64,000 nt of DNA from DATFVA01 sp963747755 (GTDB taxonomy: Bacteria; Bacteroidota; Ignavibacteria; Ignavibacteriales; Ignavibacteriaceae), in assembly GCA_963747755.1 (NCBI GenBank), contig CAVVGK010000002.1, positions 1 to 64,000 of the forward strand, read 5' to 3'. Below, piece by piece: positions 34,108-43,316 of the stretch. The notes beneath the pieces were generated by a model, which saw only the letters and a list, made by a program, of their open reading frames with translations, was not told the origin of the DNA and made no database searches. The position numbers were made by a program, and so were the translations under genes. Within the stretch, counting starts at the first letter, position 1. Each line of letters begins with the position of its first letter.

Positions 34108-34545
34108 TTATAATAGAAGCGCTACAAGTATGATTATAAGTACCAATGTAATTACGCTTATCGTAACATATTCTGCCGACTGCTCAAACTGCTGCATTGA
34201 ATAATTTGCAAACTGATTAAGACTTGCATCAGCTACTTTATCGTACCCGTTCACTCCATTTAACTCGTTTTTCTTTTCCAGGACTTTCTGTTTGAAATAA
34301 TTTATTCCGTCGCGGTCCTTTTGAGATAAAGGCATTTGCCCTGCCCTGTTAAATGCTGTTAAAAGATCCTCAAAGGAATTATTTAATATAGCTCTTTTCT
34401 GTGCAGGATCATCTGTCTGTTTTACCTTCTGATTAATCTTATTAAAATAATCCTTTAACTCTTTCTGGGTATCGTTGCCCGCAAATGCTGAACCGGCAAG
34501 GAATATCGTAAGCAATGAAAATATTACTATTTTAAGTTTTGTCAT
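34108..34545 (-). CDS. Small exported helical protein with a C-terminal membrane anchor
   Basis: 145 residues from the ATG at 34545, chosen because AGGAGA lies six bases upstream; an upstream-extended frame has no such site. A signal peptide (about 1-22, 'FSLLTIFLAGSAFAG') is followed by a charged helical region (about 25-115) and a C-terminal hydrophobic helix ('VITLVLIIILVALLL'). The topology is periplasmic with a tail anchor. No family recognised. It lies upstream of the clostripain-like gene on the same strand, 35 bases away, so the two may be co-expressed. Confidence 0.6.
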   Translation of the reverse strand: MTKLKIVIFSLLTIFLAGSAFAGNDTQKELKDYFNKINQKVKQTDDPAQKRAILNNSFEDLLTAFNRAGQMPLSQKDRDGINYFKQKVLEKKNELNGVNGYDKVADASLNQFANYSMQQFEQSAEYVTISVITLVLIIILVALLL

Positions 34546-34701
34546 AAGTATCTCCTTTTTTTGTTGCTTTTCACAAAGAGAATACGAAACTAAAGAAATG
34601 AGGACTGTGAGAACTGGCACCTCCTTATTCTGTATCAAACAGCTGCTAATCAATAAATTCCTTGGGTATTTGATTAGTTTGTTTTAAGTTACGTGAAAAT
34701 A

Positions 34702-34721
34702 TTCCGCATCAAATTGCGGAA
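34702..34721. repeat. Inverted repeat in a divergent promoter region
   Basis: TTCCGCA and TGCGGAA are perfect inverted copies around a 6-base centre, between the divergent small membrane gene and the Yip1 gene. No U-tract follows on either strand, and no terminator is expected between divergent genes, so an operator is more likely than a terminator. Confidence 0.4.
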
Positions 34722-34775
34722 AAGGTTCTGATTGTGAACTCTATCTCAATTATAAAATAATTAAGGAGTTAAGCT

Positions 34776-35372
34776 ATGAACCTTGTTGACCGTGCTAAAA
34801 ACATTCTGTTGAGTCCCAACACTGAATGGGAGGTAATCCGTTCCGAATCTTCCACGACTGCTGAGTTATTTTCCGGTTATGCTGTTTTTCTTGCTGCTAT
34901 TCCTGCTATTGCAGGATTCATCGGATATTATCTTATAGGGATATCTCTGGGTTCATTCGGTTCGATCCGCCTTGAAATAGGTACTTCCTTAACCTGGGCC
35001 ATTCTTACCTTTATTCTTTCACTTGTTAGTGTCTATGCCCTTGCATGGATAATTGATTCTCTTGCCCCATCGTTCGGATCCACGAAGGATTTTATTTCCT
35101 CCCTGAAAGTTGCTGTATACGCATATACCGCAGTGTGGGTAGCTGGAATTTTTCATATTATCCCTTCACTATCTTTCCTTGCTGGGATCGCCGGAATTTA
35201 CAGCCTTGTGCTTCTGTACATGGGACTGAAGCAGGTTAAGTCAGCTCCCTCCGATAAACTGGTTGCCTACTTTGTTGTGATCATTATCGCTGCCCTCGTG
35301 CTCTATTTTATTATAGGCGCAATAATCGGTTCTATAGTATTCAGGGATTTATATTTTAACGGAGCAATGTAG
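34776..35372 (+). CDS. Yip1-family membrane protein
   Basis: 198 residues with five hydrophobic helices (about 28-50, 64-86, 103-125, 126-148, 165-190). The N-terminus 'MNLVDRAKNILLSPNTEWE' is the typical amphipathic opening of bacterial Yip1 proteins. 'VYAYTAVWVAGIFHIIP' and 'LVLLYMGLKQV' match the core helices. The function in bacteria is unknown; relatives are integral inner-membrane proteins. AAGGAG lies nine bases before the ATG. It converges on the TPR-CHAT gene. Confidence 0.85.
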   Translation: MNLVDRAKNILLSPNTEWEVIRSESSTTAELFSGYAVFLAAIPAIAGFIGYYLIGISLGSFGSIRLEIGTSLTWAILTFILSLVSVYALAWIIDSLAPSFGSTKDFISSLKVAVYAYTAVWVAGIFHIIPSLSFLAGIAGIYSLVLLYMGLKQVKSAPSDKLVAYFVVIIIAALVLYFIIGAIIGSIVFRDLYFNGAM

Positions 35373-35486
35373 GACCCAAAGGCTTTTAAAGTCGGTGGTT
35401 GCCACTTAGGGAGGATATTCATCAAAGCTTGCCAGGTCCGGGTTTTCCTGTGTTGTTAGAGCAATGGAATGAAGTACTTATGGTGC

Positions 35487-38327
35487 TCACCGACCTATTA
35501 ATACGAGAGGGCCCCATTCAAAGGGATAACTAAATACTCCCCCTTTTATCAGATCTAATTTGGCTTGTCGGAGAGAGACGGAATAACTGCTTCCCTCGAG
35601 TATGTATTTGTAAAATAAAGACATCAAAACTGAAGCGGCGTTCCCAGGAGCCCGCCATGTTGATAAAACAATATTATTAGCTCCGGCGTATAACAAACCC
35701 CTTGTCAAAGCGTAGATTCCTTCCCCCTTCACACTTTTACCTAGTCCGCTCTCACAGCCATCAAGAACGAGCAGGTCTGCATTGAGATTCAGACTGAAAA
35801 TATCTCCGGCACTGAATATACCCGGTTCAGCGGAATCAGTTTCCGCGTTGTAAAATACCAATCCTGAACGATGGGGATGCGTATCGTTTATGAAACCGGG
35901 AACAGAAAGATGAATGAAATTATATTCGTATATTTTATCCGACTTCAGTTCCTGAACCGTTGAAGCTTTGCTTAAATATAGAGTACTTTGAAAGTTATGT
36001 TCTTTAAAGAGGTTTCCTATAGTTTTTATCTCAGTCTCAGTTTCGGGCATCGGTGAAAATTTTCGTAATGCAGTAGTACGGATTCCTCTCCCACTAGAAT
36101 TATTAAGGCTAGTATCGATAACCGCTGAGATTAAGTTTGTATGAAAAGGATCCATCGGGAAGGCAGGAGCAAATCCTGCAAATGTCATCCGGGAATTCCG
36201 GTTCATGCTCAGTAGACTTTCTCTTAATAACCCGGCTGAATATTGGTAGCTGATTTCATAATCATTTATCAAATATGGAAGGACAGAAAAATCACCGTTA
36301 AATCGTCTTGGCTGGGTTTTAGTCACGAGCGCTTCAAAAGGAAGATATGTCAATATGTAATCAGGAATTATATATATTTTTTTAACATTCTTCAGGAAAG
36401 GTTTTACAGGCTCTATTAATTTAGCATATAATTCTGAGGAAGAAGAGAAATAACCTATGTAATTCCGATCCCGGAGAGATTCCCGCAACTCCCTGACATT
36501 TTCAAAAAACTGCTTACTGCAATCTGTTGTTACAGCATTTAAGTTATCTTTTGTAAGAGTGAAGATTGTAATGGTTGTATCCGTTGTAAAGTATTCAACT
36601 ACTGCAGCATCCCGCGGCAGAAGTTCCCTGATCTCTTCTGATGAACTTAGTTCCCGGGGGTATTTGAGTTTTTGATAGGCCGGGAAAGTTTGCTCAAGGT
36701 AGGAATGTAGCTCGTCATATTTCCGACGGGTTTCAAAAAGAATTTTCCTATTGTTTCCAATTGCTGCCAGATCATTTGATTTCTCCGCCTCCTCTTGTTT
36801 TGCCCGGTATAAGGAAAGATCGGAACGAAGATCCTTTTCTTCAGCAATAAGACTGTCAGGCAGACCGAAAGCATTGCTAGTATTTAAATCGACTGTAGCT
36901 TCATCTAGGGTTCCTGCTTTATTACTCTCCGAAAACCTGAAGGCTGATTCAACATAAACTGGATCCTTATCGAGGCGGTATAGTTCAAGCGAGGCGAGCA
37001 CACCATTTTTGTTGACTTCATAGGATATCTTTGACAGCTTTGATCTATATTCGCCATCGCCGAATCCATTCCTCAGTTTCTCTATTATACCGGTAGCCAG
37101 ATTAAAAGTACTAAAAGCTTTTACTAAAATTGAACGATCACCGTTTTGCTCAGCCTCTGTAAGAAATAGTTTCCCTTTTTTGTTTAATGTTGTTAAAAAT
37201 CCGGGTTCATATGGAATTTTGTTAAACCTGTCAGGATCATAAATATCTGGATTATATTCGGGCCAGATTATAGAAAGAGCTGAATCATAATAGGCTTCAG
37301 CTTTTTTATAATCTGATTTCCTTCCGGCCAGATCGCCGGCTGAAAGGTACGCTTCAGTCAAACCGGGATTGGAAGGATCAATTTTCCGGTAGACAGCCAT
37401 AGATTTGTTCAGAAAATATGATCCGTTATCGAAATTTCCCATATTTAGAAAAATTTTACCTATCCCAATGTAACATTCTGCTACCCCATTCGATTCTTCA
37501 CCTTCAAAATCCCTTCTGATCTGCATTGCCTTGTATTCACTTTCCAGTGCTGAAACAAAGTTTCCGGTATAACAAAACTTATCTGCAAGATCACTATAGC
37601 CAGATGCAACATACGGATGATCATCGCCCAGTTTATCGGCCCAGATCCTTAGGGCCCGTTCTTCATATTCAATGGAGCGGAGATAATCCTTCTTCATATA
37701 ATATGCGTCCGACAGATTTTTATAGCAGTTCGCTGAAAAAAGATTATTTTTAGTCAATGTACTGTCCCATATAGTCAAGGCGCTTTTAAAGTATTGTATT
37801 GCTTTCTCGTATTCACCTGTCTTCGAAAAAATTAGCCCTACATTCTGGTAACCTTTCCCGGTATTGGGATGTTTTTCTCCGAATGTTCGCTCATTTATTT
37901 CCAGCATATTCTTATAATACTTATATGCCTTATCATAATTTCCTTTTTCGTAATAGATATTTCCTATATTGTTGTATAATTCTGCACGAAGGGAGTCCTG
38001 GTTCTCCTTTAAATATCTTACTGCATCGAGACCATTATTAAGATGCACAAATGCCTGAGGATAATTACCAAGGTACCGGTAATTGACACTCATGTTGTTC
38101 TGACAGTCGATGAAATTTTTCCAGCTTTTATACTTTTCATAAATAGAGGATGCTTGCTCATAATAGAAGTTTGAGCTGTCATACTGAACATCCCTCCAGA
38201 AATCATCAGCTTTTCTATATAGTTTTTGGGCTTCAGTGGAATCCGCCGGTTCCATTGAAAACATTTCAGAAAGTGGAAATACTGAATAAAAAGTAACAAT
38301 AATTAATAAAAATTTATAATTCTTCAT
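35487..38327 (-). CDS. TPR-CHAT protein with an altered catalytic site
   Basis: 946 residues from the ATG at 38327, giving a clean signal peptide ('FLLIIVTFYSVFPLSEMF'); an ATG ten codons earlier is possible. About eight tetratricopeptide repeats fill residues 40-350 ('AELYNNIGNIYYEKGNYDK', 'GYQNVGLIFSKTGEYEKA'). The last ~330 residues are a CHAT domain, a caspase-fold peptidase: 'AVVEYFTTDTTITIFT', 'YIIPDYILTYLPFEALV', 'LLVLDGCESGLG' with Cys858, and the end 'PFEWGPLVLIGR'. The usual 'ATHG' histidine motif reads 'HLSVPG' (806-811), so the catalytic His is Pro. It may be a pseudo-protease or signalling scaffold. Confidence 0.85.
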   Translation of the reverse strand: MKNYKFLLIIVTFYSVFPLSEMFSMEPADSTEAQKLYRKADDFWRDVQYDSSNFYYEQASSIYEKYKSWKNFIDCQNNMSVNYRYLGNYPQAFVHLNNGLDAVRYLKENQDSLRAELYNNIGNIYYEKGNYDKAYKYYKNMLEINERTFGEKHPNTGKGYQNVGLIFSKTGEYEKAIQYFKSALTIWDSTLTKNNLFSANCYKNLSDAYYMKKDYLRSIEYEERALRIWADKLGDDHPYVASGYSDLADKFCYTGNFVSALESEYKAMQIRRDFEGEESNGVAECYIGIGKIFLNMGNFDNGSYFLNKSMAVYRKIDPSNPGLTEAYLSAGDLAGRKSDYKKAEAYYDSALSIIWPEYNPDIYDPDRFNKIPYEPGFLTTLNKKGKLFLTEAEQNGDRSILVKAFSTFNLATGIIEKLRNGFGDGEYRSKLSKISYEVNKNGVLASLELYRLDKDPVYVESAFRFSESNKAGTLDEATVDLNTSNAFGLPDSLIAEEKDLRSDLSLYRAKQEEAEKSNDLAAIGNNRKILFETRRKYDELHSYLEQTFPAYQKLKYPRELSSSEEIRELLPRDAAVVEYFTTDTTITIFTLTKDNLNAVTTDCSKQFFENVRELRESLRDRNYIGYFSSSSELYAKLIEPVKPFLKNVKKIYIIPDYILTYLPFEALVTKTQPRRFNGDFSVLPYLINDYEISYQYSAGLLRESLLSMNRNSRMTFAGFAPAFPMDPFHTNLISAVIDTSLNNSSGRGIRTTALRKFSPMPETETEIKTIGNLFKEHNFQSTLYLSKASTVQELKSDKIYEYNFIHLSVPGFINDTHPHRSGLVFYNAETDSAEPGIFSAGDIFSLNLNADLLVLDGCESGLGKSVKGEGIYALTRGLLYAGANNIVLSTWRAPGNAASVLMSLFYKYILEGSSYSVSLRQAKLDLIKGGVFSYPFEWGPLVLIGR

Positions 38328-38558
38328 CTCAGGTAATTTATACAGGTAGTGTCTCAATGTAATTTTTCCTTATAACATATTCAACCAATATTTAAGCACC
38401 TTGTCAGTAGTTTGATATTTTGGGAACTCATTTGCAATTATTTCTGTTATCCCCTGTAAGCCACTCAGAAATCGAAAAGTTGTTATACAAGCGGATAGGG
38501 ATTAGTGAATCCCGGTGGTGAAAAATGTTCTGATTAACATTTTAAAACAGGAGACATC

Positions 38559-39608
38559 ATGAAACTTAGAATTATTTCATTCGCTGCGATAATTACCTTT
38601 TTATTATCCGGTATTCAAATTTCTGCACAGACAGCCAGACTTCAGGTTATTCATAATGCCGCAGACGTTGCAGCCGATCCGGTGGACATTTATCTAAACG
38701 GAAGTTTACTGCTGGACGATTTTGGATTCAGGGAAGCTACACCGTTTATAGATGCACCTGCCGGTGTATTACTGAACATAGGAGTAGCTCCGGGAAACAG
38801 TAGTTCAGTCTCTGATACACTGATCAACTTTGCCGTAACACTCGATGATGGAGGATCTTATGTAGCAATAGCAAATGGAGTGCTCGATCCTGGTTCCTAT
38901 GCCTCAAATCCTGACGGCAGAAGCACCGGGTTTACACTCTTTGTGAAGACAATGGCCAGAGAATCTGCTGTAGATACCGGTGTGGACTTTTTTGTGGTAC
39001 ACGGATCTACTGATGCACCTACAGTCGATGTAATTGCGCGGAATGTTGCAACCCTTGTGGACAATGCTGTATATGGTGATATTACTGATTACATAAATGT
39101 CCCTTCCGGAAGCTATATCCTTGATGTAACCCCGGGAGACGATAATAATACTATTGTTGCCTCATTTAGTGCGGATCTTTCAGGACTTGAGGGCGGCAGT
39201 GCAGTGGTATTTGCTTCAGGTTTTCTGGATCCGGCTGCGAACGAGAACGGGGAACCTTTCGGGATATTTGCTGCTCTGAGTGACGGTACTGTCGTAGGTT
39301 TTGGAACTGTAACTTCAAATGAAGTAGATGATAATATCAGTCCAAAGGGATACGGATTAAAACAGAATTATCCCAATCCCTTCAACCCGACAACTAAAAT
39401 AAATTTTAGTATTCCCGAAAGGCAGTTTGTCCAGTTGAAAGTTTATAATTTAATAGGTCAGCAGGTTGCAACTATTGCAAATAGAGTTATGGATGCCGGG
39501 AGCTATTCATTAGCTTTTGATGCAGTTAATCTACCTTCAGGAGTTTATTTCTATGAACTCAAAGCTGATGCTTATAAGGAAGTTAAAAAAATGATTCTTG
39601 CGAAATAA
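38559..39608 (+). CDS. DUF4397 secreted protein with T9SS sorting domain
   Basis: 349 residues. A signal peptide (1-24, ending 'GIQISAQ') is followed by two DUF4397 units: 'LQVIHNAADVAADPVDIYL' at about 28 and 'FFVVHGSTDAPTVDVIA' near 145. Each ends in a 'VFASGFLDP'-type strand. The C-terminal ~75 residues are a textbook type A sorting domain: 'KQNYPNPFNPTTKINFSIP', 'VYNLIGQQVATI' and 'NLPSGVYFYELKA'. It would reach the cell surface or medium through T9SS. CAGGAGA precedes the ATG, and a strong terminator follows, so it is monocistronic. Confidence 0.92.
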   Translation: MKLRIISFAAIITFLLSGIQISAQTARLQVIHNAADVAADPVDIYLNGSLLLDDFGFREATPFIDAPAGVLLNIGVAPGNSSSVSDTLINFAVTLDDGGSYVAIANGVLDPGSYASNPDGRSTGFTLFVKTMARESAVDTGVDFFVVHGSTDAPTVDVIARNVATLVDNAVYGDITDYINVPSGSYILDVTPGDDNNTIVASFSADLSGLEGGSAVVFASGFLDPAANENGEPFGIFAALSDGTVVGFGTVTSNEVDDNISPKGYGLKQNYPNPFNPTTKINFSIPERQFVQLKVYNLIGQQVATIANRVMDAGSYSLAFDAVNLPSGVYFYELKADAYKEVKKMILAK

Positions 39609-39623
39609 ACTCTCTTTAAGATT

Positions 39624-39657
39624 AAAAGTCCTGTATTATGCAGGACTTTTTTTATTT
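39624..39657 (+). terminator. Intrinsic terminator of the DUF4397 gene
   Basis: AAGTCCTG and CAGGACTT form an 8-bp stem around TATTATG, followed by T-rich TTTTTATTTT. It starts about 16 bases after the stop codon. Confidence 0.85.
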
Positions 39658-39766
39658 TCTGCTGAAAGTTTTTCCCACTTTATTTTACTCAGATAACAGG
39701 ATCAATCCAGTTTTCGTCGGTTATTAAGAGGATTGATTAATATATAAAATCGAGGTAAGTTCACTA

Positions 39767-39791
39767 TATGCCGCTTGCATTTTACGGCATA
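39767..39791 (+). repeat. Inverted repeat in the leader of the PorV-like gene
   Basis: TATGCCG and CGGCATA pair over 7 bp around an 11-base loop, about 35 bases before the start. A further ACT/AGT pairing is possible beyond a bulge. It could be a leader structure or protein-binding site. No T-run follows, so not a terminator. Confidence 0.35.
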
Positions 39792-39826
39792 AGTTCAGGA
39801 GTATCAAAAATATGGGAGAAATATTT

Positions 39827-41073
39827 ATGAGATATCCGGTTTTCTTTCTCACACTTCTTTTTATAATTACAATTAGTAAAAATGACTTCGCGCAGGGCGA
39901 AGCTGCTTTGCCGTTTCTCTTATTGCAGCCTTCTCCTTCCCTGACAGCGATGGGACAAACAGGTACAGCACTTCCAACAAATGATCCTTTCGGATTCGTC
40001 TGGAACCCGGCTCAACTTGGTTATACAAGCCTTCATAATAATCTTTCTTTTATTTTTTATCCTTCTAAAGTTGATTGGCTGGGAGGGCTTATCCCGGGGC
40101 TTGAGTTAAAAGGATTGGCTTTTAATGCAGGATATAATTTAAAAAGCTCATCAATTTTCCTTTAAACCTCGGATTCGGGTATTCGAGGAATGAATTAGAC
40201 TATGGAAAATTTTATACAGGTATAAAAGGCGGAATCTCTGAACCAAAAGATTTCTACAATGCTTATTCGCTTGGTGCTGGAATCGATTATTACATTCAGT
40301 TTAACGCCGGGTTTACCATAAAAAATGTCACTTCAAAAATTGGCGACTATCTAAATGGAGAAGAACTGGCTGTTGCGGAGGCAGAAAGAACCGTTACGGA
40401 TTTCGGACTGCTTATAAATGTCCCCATAATTAAATTGATCAACCCTCACATGTCCCTGGGGTTTGAAAATGGTAATAAACTCACCCCGTTCTTTAACTTC
40501 TCGGTTGGGTATTCCAAATCAAATATAGGGGATAAAATATATTATATAGATCCTGAGCAGGCCGACCCTCTGCCGAGAATAGACAGAATGGGATATGGAA
40601 TCAATACCGGCCTCGATCTTACAGCAGGAGATATCCATATAAATACAGTCAGCCTCTCATTTACCGCTGAAGCTGATGATATATTGGTATTAAGAGATTC
40701 TACAGGCCAATCATCCTACCAGTCTACTTTAAATGATCTTCGCTTCTGGAAAAACATAATTAACATCGAAGGGGATGAGAGGATTGTTTCCCATGCAGGA
40801 TTTAAAATTGAGTTGTTTGAAATATTTTCCCTCATGACAGGTCATTTCTCAGGTCGGGGATATCAGGATGTTATGAAAACAAATGGATATGAAATAAGAG
40901 CTAAAGGATTATTTAAACTTTATTCTTTTTTGGCAAATGAACCCATTACGGATTTCCTCAGAGATCATATCGATGTAGTATACTATAAAACCGCTTATTT
41001 AGCAGGACTTCCGGTCGAGACTCAAATGACCGGGCTTGCTTTCTATCTCTCGGATTTCGATAGTCTGTTTTAG
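39827..41073 (+). pseudogene. PorV/PorQ-like outer-membrane protein gene with one frameshift
   Basis: The N-terminus has a signal peptide ('FFLTLLFIITISKNDFAQ') and the PorV-type start 'LPFLLLQPSPSLTAMGQTG' then 'FGFVWNPAQLGY'. That frame stops at 40165. The adjacent frame continues without break as 'INFPLNLGFGYSRNELDYG' to a stop at 41071-41073 with alternating barrel-type strands ('INTVSLSFTAEADDIL', 'YEIRAKGLFKLYSFL'). One extra base in the A5 run at about 40140-40144 would restore a protein of ~415 residues, so a one-base deletion or sequencing error there is likely. PorV relatives are FadL-like barrels; PorV itself helps process T9SS cargo. ATG 39827 follows GGGAG. Confidence 0.65.
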
Positions 41074-41075
41074 AT

Positions 41076-41112
41076 AAAAAAAACCCCGGCTTCTTTGCCG
41101 GGGTTTATTTTT
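41076..41112. terminator. Bidirectional terminator between convergent genes
   Basis: AAACCCCGGC and GCCGGGGTTT form a perfect 10-bp stem with loop TTCTTT, flanked by an A-run on the left and TATTTTTATT on the right. It serves both the PorV-like gene and the convergent DUF4382 lipoprotein gene. Confidence 0.9.
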
Positions 41113-41129
41113 ATTCATTCGAATTCAGC

Positions 41130-41915
41130 TTAATGATTCAGATCAATTACACCGATTTCGGTATTATTTCCTGCGGTTACATTCACGTTAGTTATAATTG
41201 TATCAGTATAAGCAATATTATCGGGATGAACGTGTACGTCGTAAGTGCCGGCAGGGAGCACCATCAGGCTGAAGAATCCTTCAGGATCAGGGTAGGTTGT
41301 AACGGTATCCGATCCGGCTAATGTCCATACAGCTGCGTCAGCATCTACAGGGAGAACCTGACCGGAAATTCTGCCTGATGTTATCATCGGCATTACCCTT
41401 ATAACAGGATTCATCATATATTCACCGTTGCCATTTACATGAATAGACCTGTCTACATTGAAATCCAACAGAAGTTCGTATAGGTTATCCGGTTCTATAT
41501 CAAATTCGTGGTTCAGTTTTACACCTGTCTGCATTCCACTGGGAATAGTCAGAGGGAATGTCACACCATTTACAACAACGTTGCTTCCTTCTCCGAGTAT
41601 TAATCGTATCTGGGTGTAGTGGCCTGCAGTCAGAAATGTATCGCCCAGCACTACGCTTGCACCATTTGTTAGTTCGAGAAGGTCATAGGTATGAGGAACC
41701 GGATTTATTACCATCCAGTTTCCTTCAGAACTGTCAGCCATATGAACCTCTACACGATTTACAACGATATTAACTTCGTCATACAATGCAGGCGAGTCGA
41801 CCATTGAAATTTTAAGTTGGCCCTGGCCGGCAGGAGGATTTGTCGAATTATCTTCCGAACATCCTGTATAAAGAAAAAGAAGCAGTACAGGAATTAAATA
41901 GATTAGTTTTCTCAT
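41130..41915 (-). CDS. DUF4382 lipoprotein
   Basis: 261 residues from the ATG at 41915 ('MRKLIYLIPVLLLFL'), the start that gives a clean lipoprotein signal; an ATG five codons earlier is possible. The lipobox 'LYTGC' gives Cys19 or so as the lipidated residue, followed by a Ser/Asn/Pro linker. The DUF4382 domain opens 'GQLKISMVDSPALYDEVNI' and contains 'VVNRVEVHMADSSEGNW' and 'TYDLLELTNGASVVLGD'. The last ~75 residues form a carboxypeptidase-regulatory-like beta-sandwich ('GFFSLMVLPAGTYDVHVHP'). Function unknown; probably envelope-attached. Confidence 0.88.
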   Translation of the reverse strand: MRKLIYLIPVLLLFLYTGCSEDNSTNPPAGQGQLKISMVDSPALYDEVNIVVNRVEVHMADSSEGNWMVINPVPHTYDLLELTNGASVVLGDTFLTAGHYTQIRLILGEGSNVVVNGVTFPLTIPSGMQTGVKLNHEFDIEPDNLYELLLDFNVDRSIHVNGNGEYMMNPVIRVMPMITSGRISGQVLPVDADAAVWTLAGSDTVTTYPDPEGFFSLMVLPAGTYDVHVHPDNIAYTDTIITNVNVTAGNNTEIGVIDLNH

Positions 41916-41930
41916 TTTCGCACCATTCAT

Positions 41931-42300
41931 TTTATTGATGTATTTTAACAGGTGTTTATTTTATTTATAATGTTGTGCAGGGTTGATGTTCCCGCTCACT
42001 ATATTCTGTCAGATTTTATCTGAAACAATTGAATCACAAGGATAAAGCAGAAAGTATACCAGAACTTAAATTAAGATAAAGAAATCTTTTTATAGGATGG
42101 AATAATGTTTTTTGTCACAACGCTGACAAATTCTGTATCAGGATGAGAACTTTTTAAAGATAAACCGAATGATGTTGAAGGGTTAACGTCAGATTCGGCC
42201 GTCATTTTAGTCATAAAAAACTTTTTACTCATTAAGCAGGATGAATAATTTTCATCAATAAGAAAATAAATCGTATATCAATAAATATAATCTGATATAA
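41931..42300. other. Intergenic region, nothing recognised
   Basis: About 370 bases between the divergent lipoprotein and AEC transporter genes. No reading frame, RNA gene, terminator or exact TAnnTTTG promoter was seen on either strand. It must contain the start sites of both genes. Confidence 0.5.
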
Positions 42301-43245
42301 GTGCAGAATCTAATTGTAGTTGCAGGTTTAGTTGCACCTGTTTTTTTAATTGTGGCCCTCGGATATTTCTTAAAAAAACTTGGGATGATCAATGACAATT
42401 TTGTCAAGCTATCATCCAGGATTGTTTTTTCGGTTTCTCTTCCGGCCCTGATATTCACCGAAATCTCGAAGACTGATTTAACCAGTATACTTAACCTGAA
42501 ACTTATTGGTTTTGCTTATGCAGGTACACTCATTTCATTTATTATTGTCTGGATAATTTCCATTCCATCGGTTAAAACAGGAACAGACAGGACTGTTTTT
42601 ATACAAGGCAGCTTCAGAGGAAATTTTGCCGTAATAGGACTTGCCTTAATTGCCAACGTTTACGGTATAAATAACCTGGGGAAAGCATCGCTGCTCCTGG
42701 CCTTCACAATACCGATTTATAATACCCTGTCAGTCATTGCCTTGACTGTCCCGCTCAGAAAAGAAAGGCAGATGAAGATCAGCCATACGATAATAGAAAT
42801 CCTCCGAAATCCTCTTGTACTTGCTGTTGTCTTTTCGATACCCTTCTCAATCTTTAAAATAGAACTTCCGTTTATAGTTGATAGAACTATAAATTATCTT
42901 GCTGCCCTTGCACTCCCACTTGCTTTACTTGGCATCGGGGGATTTATGAATTTTAAAGAGATAAAAAAAGGTTTTTCGGTGTCTGTATATTCCACATTTC
43001 TGAAATTGGTTTTATTTCCGTTTTTGATGACTTATGGGGCTTATCTTTTCGGATTCAGGGGCTACGATCTGGGCATACTCTTTATACTTTTCGCTTGCCC
43101 GACCGCTATAGCTAGTTTTATAATGGCTGAAGCAATGGGCTCAAACAGTAAACTTGCCGCCAATATACTTCTGATGACTACCCTGGCTTCTCTTATCACA
43201 ATTACATTTGGCCTCTTTATACTTAAAGAATATAATCTTATCTGA
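42301..43245 (+). CDS. AEC family (auxin efflux carrier-like) transporter
   Basis: 314 residues with ten predicted helices. The start is GTG ('MQNLIVVAGLVAPVFLIVA'). The family pattern is clear: 'LGYFLKKLGMINDNFVKLS', 'RIVFSVSLPALIFTEISKT', 'GSFRGNFAVIGLALIANVY' (the conserved FRxN region) and 'LALPLALLGIGGFMNF', ending with 'FACPTAIASFIMAEAMGSN'. Such carriers export organic acids or related anions; the substrate is unknown. A ferredoxin gene begins about 70 bases later. Confidence 0.9.
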   Translation: MQNLIVVAGLVAPVFLIVALGYFLKKLGMINDNFVKLSSRIVFSVSLPALIFTEISKTDLTSILNLKLIGFAYAGTLISFIIVWIISIPSVKTGTDRTVFIQGSFRGNFAVIGLALIANVYGINNLGKASLLLAFTIPIYNTLSVIALTVPLRKERQMKISHTIIEILRNPLVLAVVFSIPFSIFKIELPFIVDRTINYLAALALPLALLGIGGFMNFKEIKKGFSVSVYSTFLKLVLFPFLMTYGAYLFGFRGYDLGILFILFACPTAIASFIMAEAMGSNSKLAANILLMTTLASLITITFGLFILKEYNLI

Positions 43246-43316
43246 TTTCTTTTTTAATCCGCAAACACTATATTCTCCTTCAGTTCAACAAATCTTTTTC
43301 AGGGAGACGGTTCTAT

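Noticed and set aside
40130..40170. Programmed ribosomal frameshifting in the PorV-like gene
   Set aside because: The A-run is only five bases, and no stimulatory structure or precedent for this family is seen; a deletion or error is simpler.
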